Positions 1-7,645 of a stretch of DNA of 64,000 bases are shown one piece after another (the first letter of the stretch is position 1; each line of letters starts with the position of its first letter). A program made the position numbers and the translations under genes. The stretch spans positions 5,996,001 to 6,060,000 of the forward strand of contig NZ_CP069396.1 of assembly GCF_016887565.1 (NCBI RefSeq). The letters run 5' to 3'. The stretch comes from Archangium violaceum (GTDB lineage Bacteria > Myxococcota > Myxococcia > Myxococcales > Myxococcaceae). The notes below the pieces were generated by a model. That model was not told the origin of the DNA. It saw only the letters and a list, made by a program, of their open reading frames with translations, and did no database searches.

Positions 1-351
1 CGTGACACGCTCGTCTTCCATTGCTCGGGCGACGAGGAGGAGGCGCGGGCGCCCCTCATGTCGTACTCGCTCACCGAGAAGCGCGTCCTGTCCAAGGCTC
101 CGCTGGAGCGGCCCGCGGGGACCATGATGGTGATGGACGGGTACGTGGTGAGCTTCTTCGAGCACCCCCAGCTCATCGAGCTCGCGACGGGCCGCGTCGT
201 GGAGAGCTGGCCCGAGCTCGGCACGGGCACGCAGTCCAGCAGCATCTGCCGTGGGGTTCCGCACCCGCCTCCACTCGCGGTGGATCCCGTGGGGCGCCGC
301 TTCGCCGTGGGGACGGAGAAAGGCATCGAGGTCGTCCGCTTCGTTCCGTAG
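1..351 (+). CDS. C-terminal part of an unrecognised protein
   Basis: The frame is open from the first base and ends at the TAG at 349-351, so only the last 116 residues are visible. The ATG at 58 is probably internal because the frame reads through upstream of it. The visible part has short hydrophobic strands separated by Gly/Pro turns (GRRFAVGTEKGIEVVRF at the end), which would suit the last blades of a beta-propeller, but no motif fixes a family. It converges with the monooxygenase gene, with only 17 nt between the two stops. Function unknown. Confidence 0.6.
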   Translation, partial: RDTLVFHCSGDEEEARAPLMSYSLTEKRVLSKAPLERPAGTMMVMDGYVVSFFEHPQLIELATGRVVESWPELGTGTQSSSICRGVPHPPPLAVDPVGRRFAVGTEKGIEVVRFVP

Positions 352-368
352 CCGGCGGGCCCCGCCTG

Positions 369-2003
369 TCACCGGCGCGTGGCGCACGACACCCGCTCGA
401 GGGCACCGCCGAGCGAACGGATTGGATCCGCCGCGGCCGGCAACACCGGTGCGGTCTCGCCCGCGGACCCGAATCCGCCGAGGTAGTCGTCCACGGAGTC
501 CGCCGACGGCGCCCGGGTGACGAGGCCGATGTAGCCGTCCGGGCGCACCAGCACGAGCGCGTCGCCGTCGAGGTCGTAACCCTTACGCGCGTGCCCGTGC
601 GTGTCGACGAGGGACCTCGAGCCGGTGGGCGCTCCCGGTTCGACCACGGTGTGTACGTGCACGCTCGGGCCGTAGCGGGCGGTGATTCGCGACACCGTGT
701 CCGCGTGGGCCGCGCCGAAGGCGAGCAGCGTGAAGTGGGGGCCTCTGAACGTGTCGAACAGGCGGACGGGGTGGCCCGCGGCGTCGTGGCAGGGCGCGTC
801 GGGGGCCCGGTCTCCGGCCCGCACGCGTCCGGGTGCGTCGCGCTCGTCGCGGGCGAGCGGGCCGCCCCGGTAGTTGAGCCCGAGCTGCTGCGTCTCGGGA
901 CCCCGCCGGTGCGCGTCCGGGTCTCCCTGGGCGCTCCGCTTGTGCAGCCTCGTGCTGATGCCGAGGACGTCCGCGGCGACCGGCAGCCGTTCCTCTTCGT
1001 AGCTGTCCAGCAGGGCAGGGGAGGCTCCCGCAAGCACCTGGCCGAGCTTCCAGCCCAGGTTGTAGGCGTCCTGGATGCCGGTGTTCAGGCCCTGTCCGCC
1101 AGCGGGGGAGTGCACGTGCGCCGCATCGCCGGCCAGGAACACCCGGCCCACCCGGTACCGGTCCACCATGCGGATGTTGGTCCGGTACAGCGACATCCAG
1201 CTCGGGTCGTGGAGCCGGACATCGGTGCGGCCGGAGCCCTCGTTGAAGATCTTCTGGAAGGACTCCAGTGAGAGCTCGGGCACGTCGTCCGAGCTGAAGG
1301 GGGCCGTGAACTGGAAGACGTTCGTGCCGGGCAGCGGGCACAGCCCGACCTTGAGCGTACGCTTCTCGGGGTCCGCCCAGGTGTGCCAGGAGTCGCGGTC
1401 CAGCCCTTCGACCTGGAAGTCACCGATCAGCATCCGGTCGGTCTCGTACGTCTCGCCCTCGAAGCCGACCCCGAGGTGCTTGCGCACGAAGCTGCGCCCG
1501 CCGTCCGCGCCCACCAGGTAGCTGGTACGAATCCGTTCCGTTCCGCCCGGGCGCAGCAGGGTGGCCGTCACTCCCTCCTCGTCCTGCTCGAAGCCGATCA
1601 ACTCGGTGGCCAGCTCCACGTGGCCGCCCAGGGCGGTGAGCCGCGCGCGCAGGAGCTCCTCCGTTCGCCACTGCGGGAGCATCCAGATGTTGGCGTACGG
1701 CACGTCCGGCGTCGGCTCGCGCGGCTCGTCCATGCGGCCTTCCCACACCACCGTCCTACCGGCGTAGGTGCGAAGGGACGGATACGGCGCACCCGCGGCC
1801 AACACCGCGTCGATCACCCCCAGGTCATCGAGCACCTCCAGGCTCCGGGGTTGCAGACCCTTGCCCCGCGAGCCGGTGAAGTACTCCGGCGCCTTCTCGA
1901 CGATCCGGCAGGCCACGCCTCTCCGGGCCAGGTCGCAGGCCAGGGTGAGCCCGGTAGGCCCGGCTCCCACGATGAGGACCGCCACGTCCACGTGCTGGTT
2001 CAT
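369..2003 (-). CDS. FAD-dependent aromatic-ring monooxygenase (PheA/TfdB-like)
   Basis: A 544-residue group A flavoprotein hydroxylase. The N-terminal dinucleotide fold has GAGPTG at residues 13-18. A GADGGRS motif lies mid-chain and the FAD-ribityl motif GDAAHVHSPAGGQG lies near residue 290. The C-terminal 150 residues match the thioredoxin-like tail of phenol hydroxylase-type enzymes (ending region YGPSVHVHTVVE, DGYIGLV). Family members use NAD(P)H and O2 to hydroxylate phenols, polyketides or antibiotics such as rifampicin and tetracycline; the substrate here is unknown. The ATG at 2003 is preceded by GGAGGAG at good spacing. It is transcribed away from a TetR gene across a 104-nt gap carrying three inverted repeats, so repression by that TetR is likely. 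Confidence 0.88.
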   Translation of the reverse strand: MNQHVDVAVLIVGAGPTGLTLACDLARRGVACRIVEKAPEYFTGSRGKGLQPRSLEVLDDLGVIDAVLAAGAPYPSLRTYAGRTVVWEGRMDEPREPTPDVPYANIWMLPQWRTEELLRARLTALGGHVELATELIGFEQDEEGVTATLLRPGGTERIRTSYLVGADGGRSFVRKHLGVGFEGETYETDRMLIGDFQVEGLDRDSWHTWADPEKRTLKVGLCPLPGTNVFQFTAPFSSDDVPELSLESFQKIFNEGSGRTDVRLHDPSWMSLYRTNIRMVDRYRVGRVFLAGDAAHVHSPAGGQGLNTGIQDAYNLGWKLGQVLAGASPALLDSYEEERLPVAADVLGISTRLHKRSAQGDPDAHRRGPETQQLGLNYRGGPLARDERDAPGRVRAGDRAPDAPCHDAAGHPVRLFDTFRGPHFTLLAFGAAHADTVSRITARYGPSVHVHTVVEPGAPTGSRSLVDTHGHARKGYDLDGDALVLVRPDGYIGLVTRAPSADSVDDYLGGFGSAGETAPVLPAAADPIRSLGGALERVSCATRR

Positions 2004-2019
2004 CTGTCTCCTCCGTCCC

Positions 2020-2067
2020 TTAACGGCGTTAAATTTAACGTTGTTAAGGTGCCCTGAACGGCGTTAA
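2020..2067. promoter_or_regulatory. three TTAAC-N3-GTTAA inverted repeats (candidate TetR operators)
   Basis: Three copies of one 13-bp inverted repeat lie between the divergent monooxygenase and TetR genes. TTAACGGCGTTAA is at 2020-2032, TTAACGTTGTTAA at 2035-2047 and TGAACGGCGTTAA at 2055-2067 (one mismatch in the left arm). Start-to-start spacing is 15 and 20 bp. The position covers the only space available for both promoters, as expected for sites bound by the adjacent regulator. The sequence evidence is direct; binding is inferred. Confidence 0.8.
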
Positions 2068-2107
2068 GGAGTCAAGCTCCACGCGCACTTTGAGGTATCG
2101 AGGGGTC

Positions 2108-2752
2108 ATGCGACTGGACCGGGAGCTCGTGGTGCGCACGGCACTGCGGCTGCTCAACGAGGTAGGGCTGGAGGGGCTCACGCTGCGGCGGATCGCGAGC
2201 GAGCTGAAGGTGCAGGCGCCCGCGCTCTACTGGCACTTCAAGAACAAGCAGGAGCTGCTCGACGAGATGGCCACCACGATGCTCCGGGATCTGATCGGAG
2301 CGATGGGGTCACCCGAGGCGGGCCAATCCTGGGTGGAGTGGATGACCGGGATGGCTCGAGGTCTGCGCCGGATGATGCTCGGCTATCGGGATGGCGCGAA
2401 GGTGTTCAGCGGCACGCGTCTCACCGACAGTTCATTGTACGCCTCGTTGGACTTCACGCTCCGGAAGCTCGTCGACGCCGGATTCCCGCTCCGCGACGCG
2501 GTGAGCGGTTACGCCACGGTCTACAGCTACACGATCGGCTTCACCATCGAGGAGCAGGCCGTGCATCCCGCGCCCGGCGAGCGTGATGCGCTGTACGACC
2601 AGGCCCGGCGCGCCGAGCGGATCGACGGCCAGCAGCACCCGCTCGCACTGGCCGCGGGCGAGGAGCTGTTCACGGGGTTCGACGACCGCTTCGAGCGCGG
2701 CTTGCGGCTGATTCTCGCCGGGCTCGAGCAGTCACTCCCGCGGAAGCGGTGA
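2108..2752 (+). CDS. TetR-family repressor with tetracycline-repressor-type C-terminal domain
   Basis: A 214-residue one-component regulator. The N-terminal helix-turn-helix spans about residues 5-55 (TLRRIASELKVQAPALYWHF). The C-terminal half resembles the TetR_C ligand-binding domain of classical tetracycline repressors (ASLDFTLRKLVDAGFPLRDA; GYATVYSYTIGFTIEEQA). The ATG at 2108 is preferred because AGGGG sits just upstream; an in-frame TTG at 2090 would only add six residues. It is divergent from the FAD monooxygenase and very likely represses it and itself through the 2020-2067 repeats until a small molecule, perhaps the monooxygenase substrate, releases it. Confidence 0.88.
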   Translation: MRLDRELVVRTALRLLNEVGLEGLTLRRIASELKVQAPALYWHFKNKQELLDEMATTMLRDLIGAMGSPEAGQSWVEWMTGMARGLRRMMLGYRDGAKVFSGTRLTDSSLYASLDFTLRKLVDAGFPLRDAVSGYATVYSYTIGFTIEEQAVHPAPGERDALYDQARRAERIDGQQHPLALAAGEELFTGFDDRFERGLRLILAGLEQSLPRKR

Positions 2753-2780
2753 GCGCCGATTCAGATGCGGTGCACTCCCC

Positions 2781-3908
2781 TCATTCTACTTGACATACCT
2801 GGCAGGGAGGGTTGCTGCAGACGCACTGGGTGCCATTGCAATATTGATTGCCGCAGCACAGATAGCTGCCTACGCACGAGCCGGAACCATCGCACTGATC
2901 GTAACCAGTGCAGCCGCTGCCATCGTTACAAAATGTTCCGGAAGGCTGGGACGGGTACTCGCAGTTTCCCGTGGTCAGGTTGCAGGTACCGGTGGACTGT
3001 TGACACTGGTCCGGGGTGTTGCAGACCTTGGGAGTTCCCCCACATCCACCGGAGCCGTTGCACCTGTCGTCGACGGTGCAGGGATTGCCGTCGTTGCAGG
3101 TCGTCGTCGATGGTAGGAAGGCGTACTCGCACGCGCCTGTCAATCCGCTGCAGGTTCCTGTGCTCGCATAGCACTGGCCCGGCGGTGTGTTGCACGTTCT
3201 GGGCGAGCCAGCAGCGCACTTCCCGCTGCCATCACACTTGTCATTGATCGTGCAGGCATTGCCGTCGTCGCAGTTCGCTGTCGTTGGCAGAGGCGTGTAC
3301 TGGCACGTGCCGCTGGAGCAGGTGCCAGTGGCCGCGAAGCACTGGCCGGGCGAGCTGTTGCAGGCGGAGACGTTGCAGCAGACGCCATCCACACAGAAGC
3401 CGGAGCCGCACATCCGGTTCTCGGTGCAGGCTTTTCCGAGTTCCATCTTGGGAATGCATTCGGTGCCGTTCTCGTAGTGACTATCCAGACAGCCTCCGCA
3501 CTGTCCGTTCACGCAGGTGCGCCCCTTGGCCGTGCACTCCTCGCAGGCGTTATCGCATGAGAGTCCCTCGTCCGGGGTGCCGTCGCAGTCGTCGTCCTTG
3601 CCGTTGCACACCTCGTCCACGGAGGACACGGCCCCTTCACAGGCTCCATAGGTCCCCTCCGTGCCGCAGGGGCGCGTGCCGGGCTGGCACTCACCCGTGT
3701 CCGGGCCACAGGGCGCCGACGTGCCGGGCCGACATGCCGTGCCCTGCTCGGGCTGGCAGTGGCCCTCTACGCAGACATAACCCGTCAGGCACGGGTTGTT
3801 GGTGTCACAGCGCCGTGCCTCCTCCTGGTTGAAGTCGTCGATTGTCGGCACCAGACAGCCCGTGAGCAGCAATCCCAGCAGGGCCGCCGTCCTCAGGAGC
3901 ATCCTCAT
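2781..3908 (-). CDS. cysteine-rich lipoprotein with MopE-type metal-binding motif
   Basis: A 375-residue exported protein. Residues 1-18 are a lipoprotein signal with lipobox LLTGC (Cys18). The rest is packed with Cys pairs. VCNGKDDDCDGTPDEG, near residue 100, is the acidic MopE-type putative metal-binding motif common in myxobacterial surface proteins. From about residue 150 to the end come four irregular Cys-rich repeats of the kind GTCSSGTCQY...CNDGNPCTVDD. The gene overlaps the stop of the upstream TPR-like gene by 4 nt (ATGA), so the two are translationally coupled. Probably anchored in the outer membrane or at the cell surface; no enzymatic motif. Confidence 0.8.
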   Translation of the reverse strand: MRMLLRTAALLGLLLTGCLVPTIDDFNQEEARRCDTNNPCLTGYVCVEGHCQPEQGTACRPGTSAPCGPDTGECQPGTRPCGTEGTYGACEGAVSSVDEVCNGKDDDCDGTPDEGLSCDNACEECTAKGRTCVNGQCGGCLDSHYENGTECIPKMELGKACTENRMCGSGFCVDGVCCNVSACNSSPGQCFAATGTCSSGTCQYTPLPTTANCDDGNACTINDKCDGSGKCAAGSPRTCNTPPGQCYASTGTCSGLTGACEYAFLPSTTTCNDGNPCTVDDRCNGSGGCGGTPKVCNTPDQCQQSTGTCNLTTGNCEYPSQPSGTFCNDGSGCTGYDQCDGSGSCVGSYLCCGNQYCNGTQCVCSNPPCQVCQVE

Positions 3909-4738
3909 CGCGCCGCCTCCGTTTGGGGCACTTCTTCTCCGCCGGACAGCAACCAGGTGACGACTGCGCCCGTGGCCAACAGCCCGGCCGCGCCGAAGAG
4001 GACGTTGGCCACACGCGCGCTGCCCAGGGCCTCGTCACGGCGGGCGGCCAGCGGCTGCTGGTAGCTCGCGTCTCGTGCCTCCTGAATCTGCCCGCGCGAA
4101 CGCAGCCCGAAGAAGCCGCCCACTCCGCCAGCGATTACGCCAGCTCCCAGCAGCGCCAGGCTGGGCGTGGGCACGGACACGCTCCCCATCCGCACGGAGG
4201 AGGGCAGCCACGGCCGTTGCTCTCTGTCCGGCACGAGTTCCACCGAGGGCGTCTCAGGACGGTCCGTCGAGCTGGTTGCCTGCTCCTGGGGATCGGTTTC
4301 CGGGAGCTTCAGTTCCTTGCGCACTTCTTTTCGAATGTCTTCGAGATCCTTCTCCACTTTCGGAGAGGCGCGCACCGGTAGCCGAGCTCCCGGGTCCAGC
4401 AACAGCGCTGTCTTGAAGGACATGCGCGCCTCCACGCGCCGGCCCATGTCCGCGAGGATGAGTCCCTCGAAGAGCCCGATGCGCACGTCCTCGGCGAGAC
4501 TTCGCGGAAAGCGCCGGGCCTGGGCGAGCTGCTCCAGGGCCCTTTCGTACTCGAGTGCTTCGTACAGCCGCTCGGCGGCGGTGATGTAGCGTGCCGCTTC
4601 GTTCTGCGCAGGAGGCTGTTGGGCTTTTTTCCCGGGCTGGGTGCGTTTTGTCTGGGCCTGGGCCGGGTACAGCGGCGTCAGCACCATGCAGACTCCGAGC
4701 GTAGCAGCGGACATGCGACGGCGGGCATCGGTCCTCAT
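3905..4738 (-). CDS. exported TPR-like protein with two C-terminal membrane segments
   Basis: A 277-residue protein with an N-terminal signal peptide (about residues 8-29, ending PAQAQ). A helical region resembling tetratricopeptide repeats follows (about residues 47-120: YITAAERLYEALEYERALEQ, then ADMGRRVEARMSFKTALLLD). Next come a charged linker and two hydrophobic segments near the C-terminus (LALLGAGVIAGGVGGFFGL and VLFGAAGLLATGAVVTWLL). Such proteins are frequent in Myxococcales and often sit next to secreted or lipoprotein genes. It overlaps the following lipoprotein gene by ATGA. The role is unknown; a scaffold or assembly partner for the lipoprotein is an inference only. Confidence 0.7.
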   Translation of the reverse strand: MRTDARRRMSAATLGVCMVLTPLYPAQAQTKRTQPGKKAQQPPAQNEAARYITAAERLYEALEYERALEQLAQARRFPRSLAEDVRIGLFEGLILADMGRRVEARMSFKTALLLDPGARLPVRASPKVEKDLEDIRKEVRKELKLPETDPQEQATSSTDRPETPSVELVPDREQRPWLPSSVRMGSVSVPTPSLALLGAGVIAGGVGGFFGLRSRGQIQEARDASYQQPLAARRDEALGSARVANVLFGAAGLLATGAVVTWLLSGGEEVPQTEAAR

Positions 4739-4827
4739 CGGAGCCCTACTATAGCCCTCCGCCGCAATTCCTCGATTGATCTACTCCGTGGTCTGTTGGC
4801 GCCCATCCATTCCCGGGCGTTGGCCCC

Positions 4828-6234
4828 TCAAATCCGGTGCACGGACATCATGTTGGTGCGTCCCGGCTCGTTGAGCGGCACGCCGGCGACGATGACCACG
4901 GGCGTGCCCGGCTGGCAGAGGGCCTCCTCCTTGCACAGCCGGCGCACCTGCCGGAGCATCGCGTCCGTCGACTGGCAGCGCCCCACCTGCAGCGGCTTCA
5001 CGCCCCAGTACAGCGCCATGCGGTTCACCGTGTCCGGGTTCGGCGTCAGCGCGATGATCCGCGCCTTCGGCCGGAACTCGGAGATGAGCCGCGCCGTCAG
5101 GCCCCGCTCCGTGTACGCCACGATGGTGCCGATGTTCATCTGCTCGGCCGCCGCCGCCGCCGCCGCCGCCACGCCCGTGGAGATGTCGTCTCCCGAGTTC
5201 GGGAAGGGGGCGGGGCGGAACTCGCTGCGTATCGCCCCCGACTCCGTCTCCTCGACGATGCGCGCCATCGTCGCCACCGCCTCAAGCGGGTACTTCCCCG
5301 CCGCCGTCTCCCCCGAGAGCATCACCGCGTCCGCTCCGTCCAGGATGGCGTTGGCCACGTCCGACACCTCGGCGCGCGTGGGCCGGGCGTTGTTCACCAT
5401 GCTCTCCAGCATCTCCGTGGCGACGATGACCAGGCCTCCCATGCTGTTCACCGTGCGCACCATGTGCTTCTGGATGGCCGGCAGCTTCTCCAGCGGCATC
5501 TCCACGCCCAGGTCTCCTCGCGCGACCATGATGCCGTCCGACTCGCGCGCGATCGCCTCCAGGTTCGACACCGCCTGCGGCTTCTCGATCTTCGCGATGA
5601 GCGGCGTGCCGCGCTTGGACACCAGCTGGCGCGCCCTCCGGATGTCCTCCGCCGTGCGCACGAAGGAGAGCGCCACGTAGTCCACCCCCACCTCCTGGCC
5701 GAAGGCCAGGTCCTCCTCGTCCTTCTCCGTGACGGTGGGCACCGACACGTGCGCTCCCGGCAGGTTGAGGCCCTTGTGGTCCTTCAACACGCCTCCCAGC
5801 TCCACCAGGCAGGTGACGTCCTTGCCCTGCACCTTCTTCACCTTCAGCCGCACCCGCCCGTCATCCAGCAGGATGGGGTGGTCCGGTTCCACGTCCTTGG
5901 GCAGGGAGCGGATGGGGGTGGGGATGACGTTCCCGTGGCCCAGCACGTCGCGCGTGGTGACGATCACCGTCTGGCCCGTCTTCACCTCCAGGCACCCGTT
6001 CTCGAACTTGCCCAGGCGGATCTTCGGTCCCTGGATGTCCTGGAGGATCGCCACGGGCACCCCCAGCTTGCGCGAGGCCCGGCGGATGAGGTTCACCCTC
6101 CGGCGGTGCTGCTCGTGCGTCCCGTGCGAGAAGTTGAGCCGTGCCACGTTCATGCCGGCACGGATGAGTCCCTCGATGACCTCGGAGGAGTCCGAGGACG
6201 GCCCCAGCGTGCAGATGATCTTCGCCTTGCGCAT
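4828..6234 (-). CDS. pyk: pyruvate kinase
   Basis: A 468-residue glycolytic enzyme converting phosphoenolpyruvate and ADP to pyruvate and ATP in the cytoplasm. Family landmarks are present in order: MRKAKIICTLGPSS at the start, ARLNFSHGT, the substrate- and metal-binding lysine region PLIAKIEKPQA, and the signature VARGDLGVEMPLEKLP. The ATG at 6234 gives the canonical N-terminus; a GTG at 6255 would add seven residues. The B domain and the C-terminal allosteric domain look complete. An eight-residue alanine run (GVAAAAAAAAEQM) lies between the barrel and the C-terminal domain. Monocistronic by position. Confidence 0.97.
   Translation of the reverse strand: MRKAKIICTLGPSSDSSEVIEGLIRAGMNVARLNFSHGTHEQHRRRVNLIRRASRKLGVPVAILQDIQGPKIRLGKFENGCLEVKTGQTVIVTTRDVLGHGNVIPTPIRSLPKDVEPDHPILLDDGRVRLKVKKVQGKDVTCLVELGGVLKDHKGLNLPGAHVSVPTVTEKDEEDLAFGQEVGVDYVALSFVRTAEDIRRARQLVSKRGTPLIAKIEKPQAVSNLEAIARESDGIMVARGDLGVEMPLEKLPAIQKHMVRTVNSMGGLVIVATEMLESMVNNARPTRAEVSDVANAILDGADAVMLSGETAAGKYPLEAVATMARIVEETESGAIRSEFRPAPFPNSGDDISTGVAAAAAAAAEQMNIGTIVAYTERGLTARLISEFRPKARIIALTPNPDTVNRMALYWGVKPLQVGRCQSTDAMLRQVRRLCKEEALCQPGTPVVIVAGVPLNEPGRTNMMSVHRI
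5147..5170. repeat. eight GCC repeats inside pyk
   Basis: A perfect (GCC)8 tract on the plus strand encodes part of the poly-alanine run of pyruvate kinase on the minus strand. A 3-bp repeat unit can change length without breaking the frame. Confidence 0.9.
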
Positions 6235-6380
6235 GGAAACCCATCCTAGGCGCACCCCGTCGCCTTGACAGCTTCCGTGCCTCGGGAATACTGCCTCCCC
6301 ACGCGCGGGCGAGTGAGCGACGGCGTCGGCGCGGCGGTCCTTTTTTGTCTTTTCATGGGGTTCACGCCCCTACGTTGCGA

Positions 6381-6417
6381 GAAAGCCCGGCTCCCTGGGA
6401 GGGGGGGCCGGGCTTTC
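6381..6417. terminator. hairpin downstream of the nuclease gene
   Basis: An inverted repeat with perfect 11-bp arms, GAAAGCCCGGC at 6381-6391 and GCCGGGCTTTC at 6407-6417. It lies about 20 nt beyond the stop of the minus-strand nuclease gene and upstream of pyk. There is no clear U-tract in either direction, so it may be a Rho-independent-like pause or an mRNA 3-prime end stabiliser. Confidence 0.45.
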
Positions 6418-6436
6418 GCCTGTCCGGGGTTCCCGC

Positions 6437-7645
6437 TCAGGGTCCCGAGAACGGTCTCGGGATGGTCCCGACCGCGCTCGCCCCATGGGTCTCCAGGGCG
6501 ATGGGGCAGTAGGTGCGGTGGTCACACGCGATGCAGGTCTTCAGGTCCGGCGCGCGGCGGGGCCTGCCATCCGGCGTGGGAAGCCGCCGCCAGGTGTCGA
6601 CCCAGGCCTTCGACAGAGGTACTCCCCGCACCTCCAGGGCCACCGCCTTCTCGATGAGGGAGACGGGCAGGTCGAACAGTCCCGCCCCCATCTCCGCCCG
6701 CGCCGAGTCCAGTGGGATGACGTACAGCGAGCGGTGCATGCGCAGCTGCTCGCTGAGGCGTGGCACCGGGCGGTCCCAGCGGTGGTTGCGCAGTGCCTCG
6801 AGATCCTCGGCGGTGGCGCCTTCGACGGGCTCCCCCAGCCGGGCCCGCTCCGCCAGCCGCGCGAGCACCTCGCGCGAGGGATGGACCTCGGTGAGGAACA
6901 GCAGGATGCCGGCGCGCACGGGGCGGGCGCCCTCCTGTCTCGAGCGCAGCCACGCATAGGTCTCCAGCTGCCACTGGTAGACGCGCATCATCTCGTCGGA
7001 GGGCTCCGGGCGGTCCGTGCCCTTGTAGTCGACGATGATCTCGAAATCGCCGTCCCGCGGCGGCAGCACCTCCTGGAGCCTGCGCACGAGGACGTTGTCG
7101 GTCAGGGCCCGCATGTTCGTGGCCGCCAGCACGTCGATGATGCCGCTGATCTCGAAGAAGTCCGCGCGCCGGGGATGTCCCGTCTCCGGCATGTCCCGCA
7201 GGCCGTGCAGGGCGATCTCGGGCCGGTCGATGAGCGGAAAGAGGTGGGGCCCCCAGAGGTTGATGGCCTCGTGGGCGCGCAGGTTGGCGCTTCGGGCCTG
7301 GGCCTGGTCCGGCTCGGGGTTGAACTGGTTGGTCGGGGCGATCACGTTCTGGGGCCGCAGCCGGGTGCGATCCACCGTCACCTGCAGCGCGTGGGAGAGC
7401 GTGTAGTCCCAGGGAAAGGCGCGGTAGCGCGGGTCCGACGAGGGCTCTCTCCAGGACAGGTACGCATCCTCCATGACGCCGTGGATGAAGCCGCCGAACC
7501 ACAGCTGCACGGGGGTGGAGGGCGGCAGGCGCCCCCGGTTCTGCAGGCGGTACTGCAGGCCGCAGCGGTGGAACGCGAGCAGATCCCCGGTGAGGCTGTA
7601 CTTGGGGATCTCCTTGTAGTCCTCGCGGGGCGTGAGCTTCATCAT
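6437..7645 (-). CDS. PD-(D/E)XK nuclease of the RecB/Cas4 type with probable Fe-S cluster
   Basis: A 402-residue protein. The N-terminal FHRCGLQYRL (Cys28) matches the first cysteine of Fe-S-stabilised RecB/AddB/Cas4 nucleases. FEIIVDYKGTD (about residue 205) supplies the catalytic (D/E)-x-K core. The C-terminal CIACDHRTYCPIA gives the other three cysteines (C-x2-C-x5-C). The start MMKL overlaps the stop of the helicase gene (ATGA, 7642-7645), so both are made together, in the manner of AddAB/RecBCD-type end-processing pairs. Likely degrades or resects DNA loaded by the helicase. A housekeeping repair role and a defence role are both possible. An open frame continues upstream of this ATG but only as a shadow of the helicase gene. 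Confidence 0.82.
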   Translation of the reverse strand: MMKLTPREDYKEIPKYSLTGDLLAFHRCGLQYRLQNRGRLPPSTPVQLWFGGFIHGVMEDAYLSWREPSSDPRYRAFPWDYTLSHALQVTVDRTRLRPQNVIAPTNQFNPEPDQAQARSANLRAHEAINLWGPHLFPLIDRPEIALHGLRDMPETGHPRRADFFEISGIIDVLAATNMRALTDNVLVRRLQEVLPPRDGDFEIIVDYKGTDRPEPSDEMMRVYQWQLETYAWLRSRQEGARPVRAGILLFLTEVHPSREVLARLAERARLGEPVEGATAEDLEALRNHRWDRPVPRLSEQLRMHRSLYVIPLDSARAEMGAGLFDLPVSLIEKAVALEVRGVPLSKAWVDTWRRLPTPDGRPRRAPDLKTCIACDHRTYCPIALETHGASAVGTIPRPFSGP

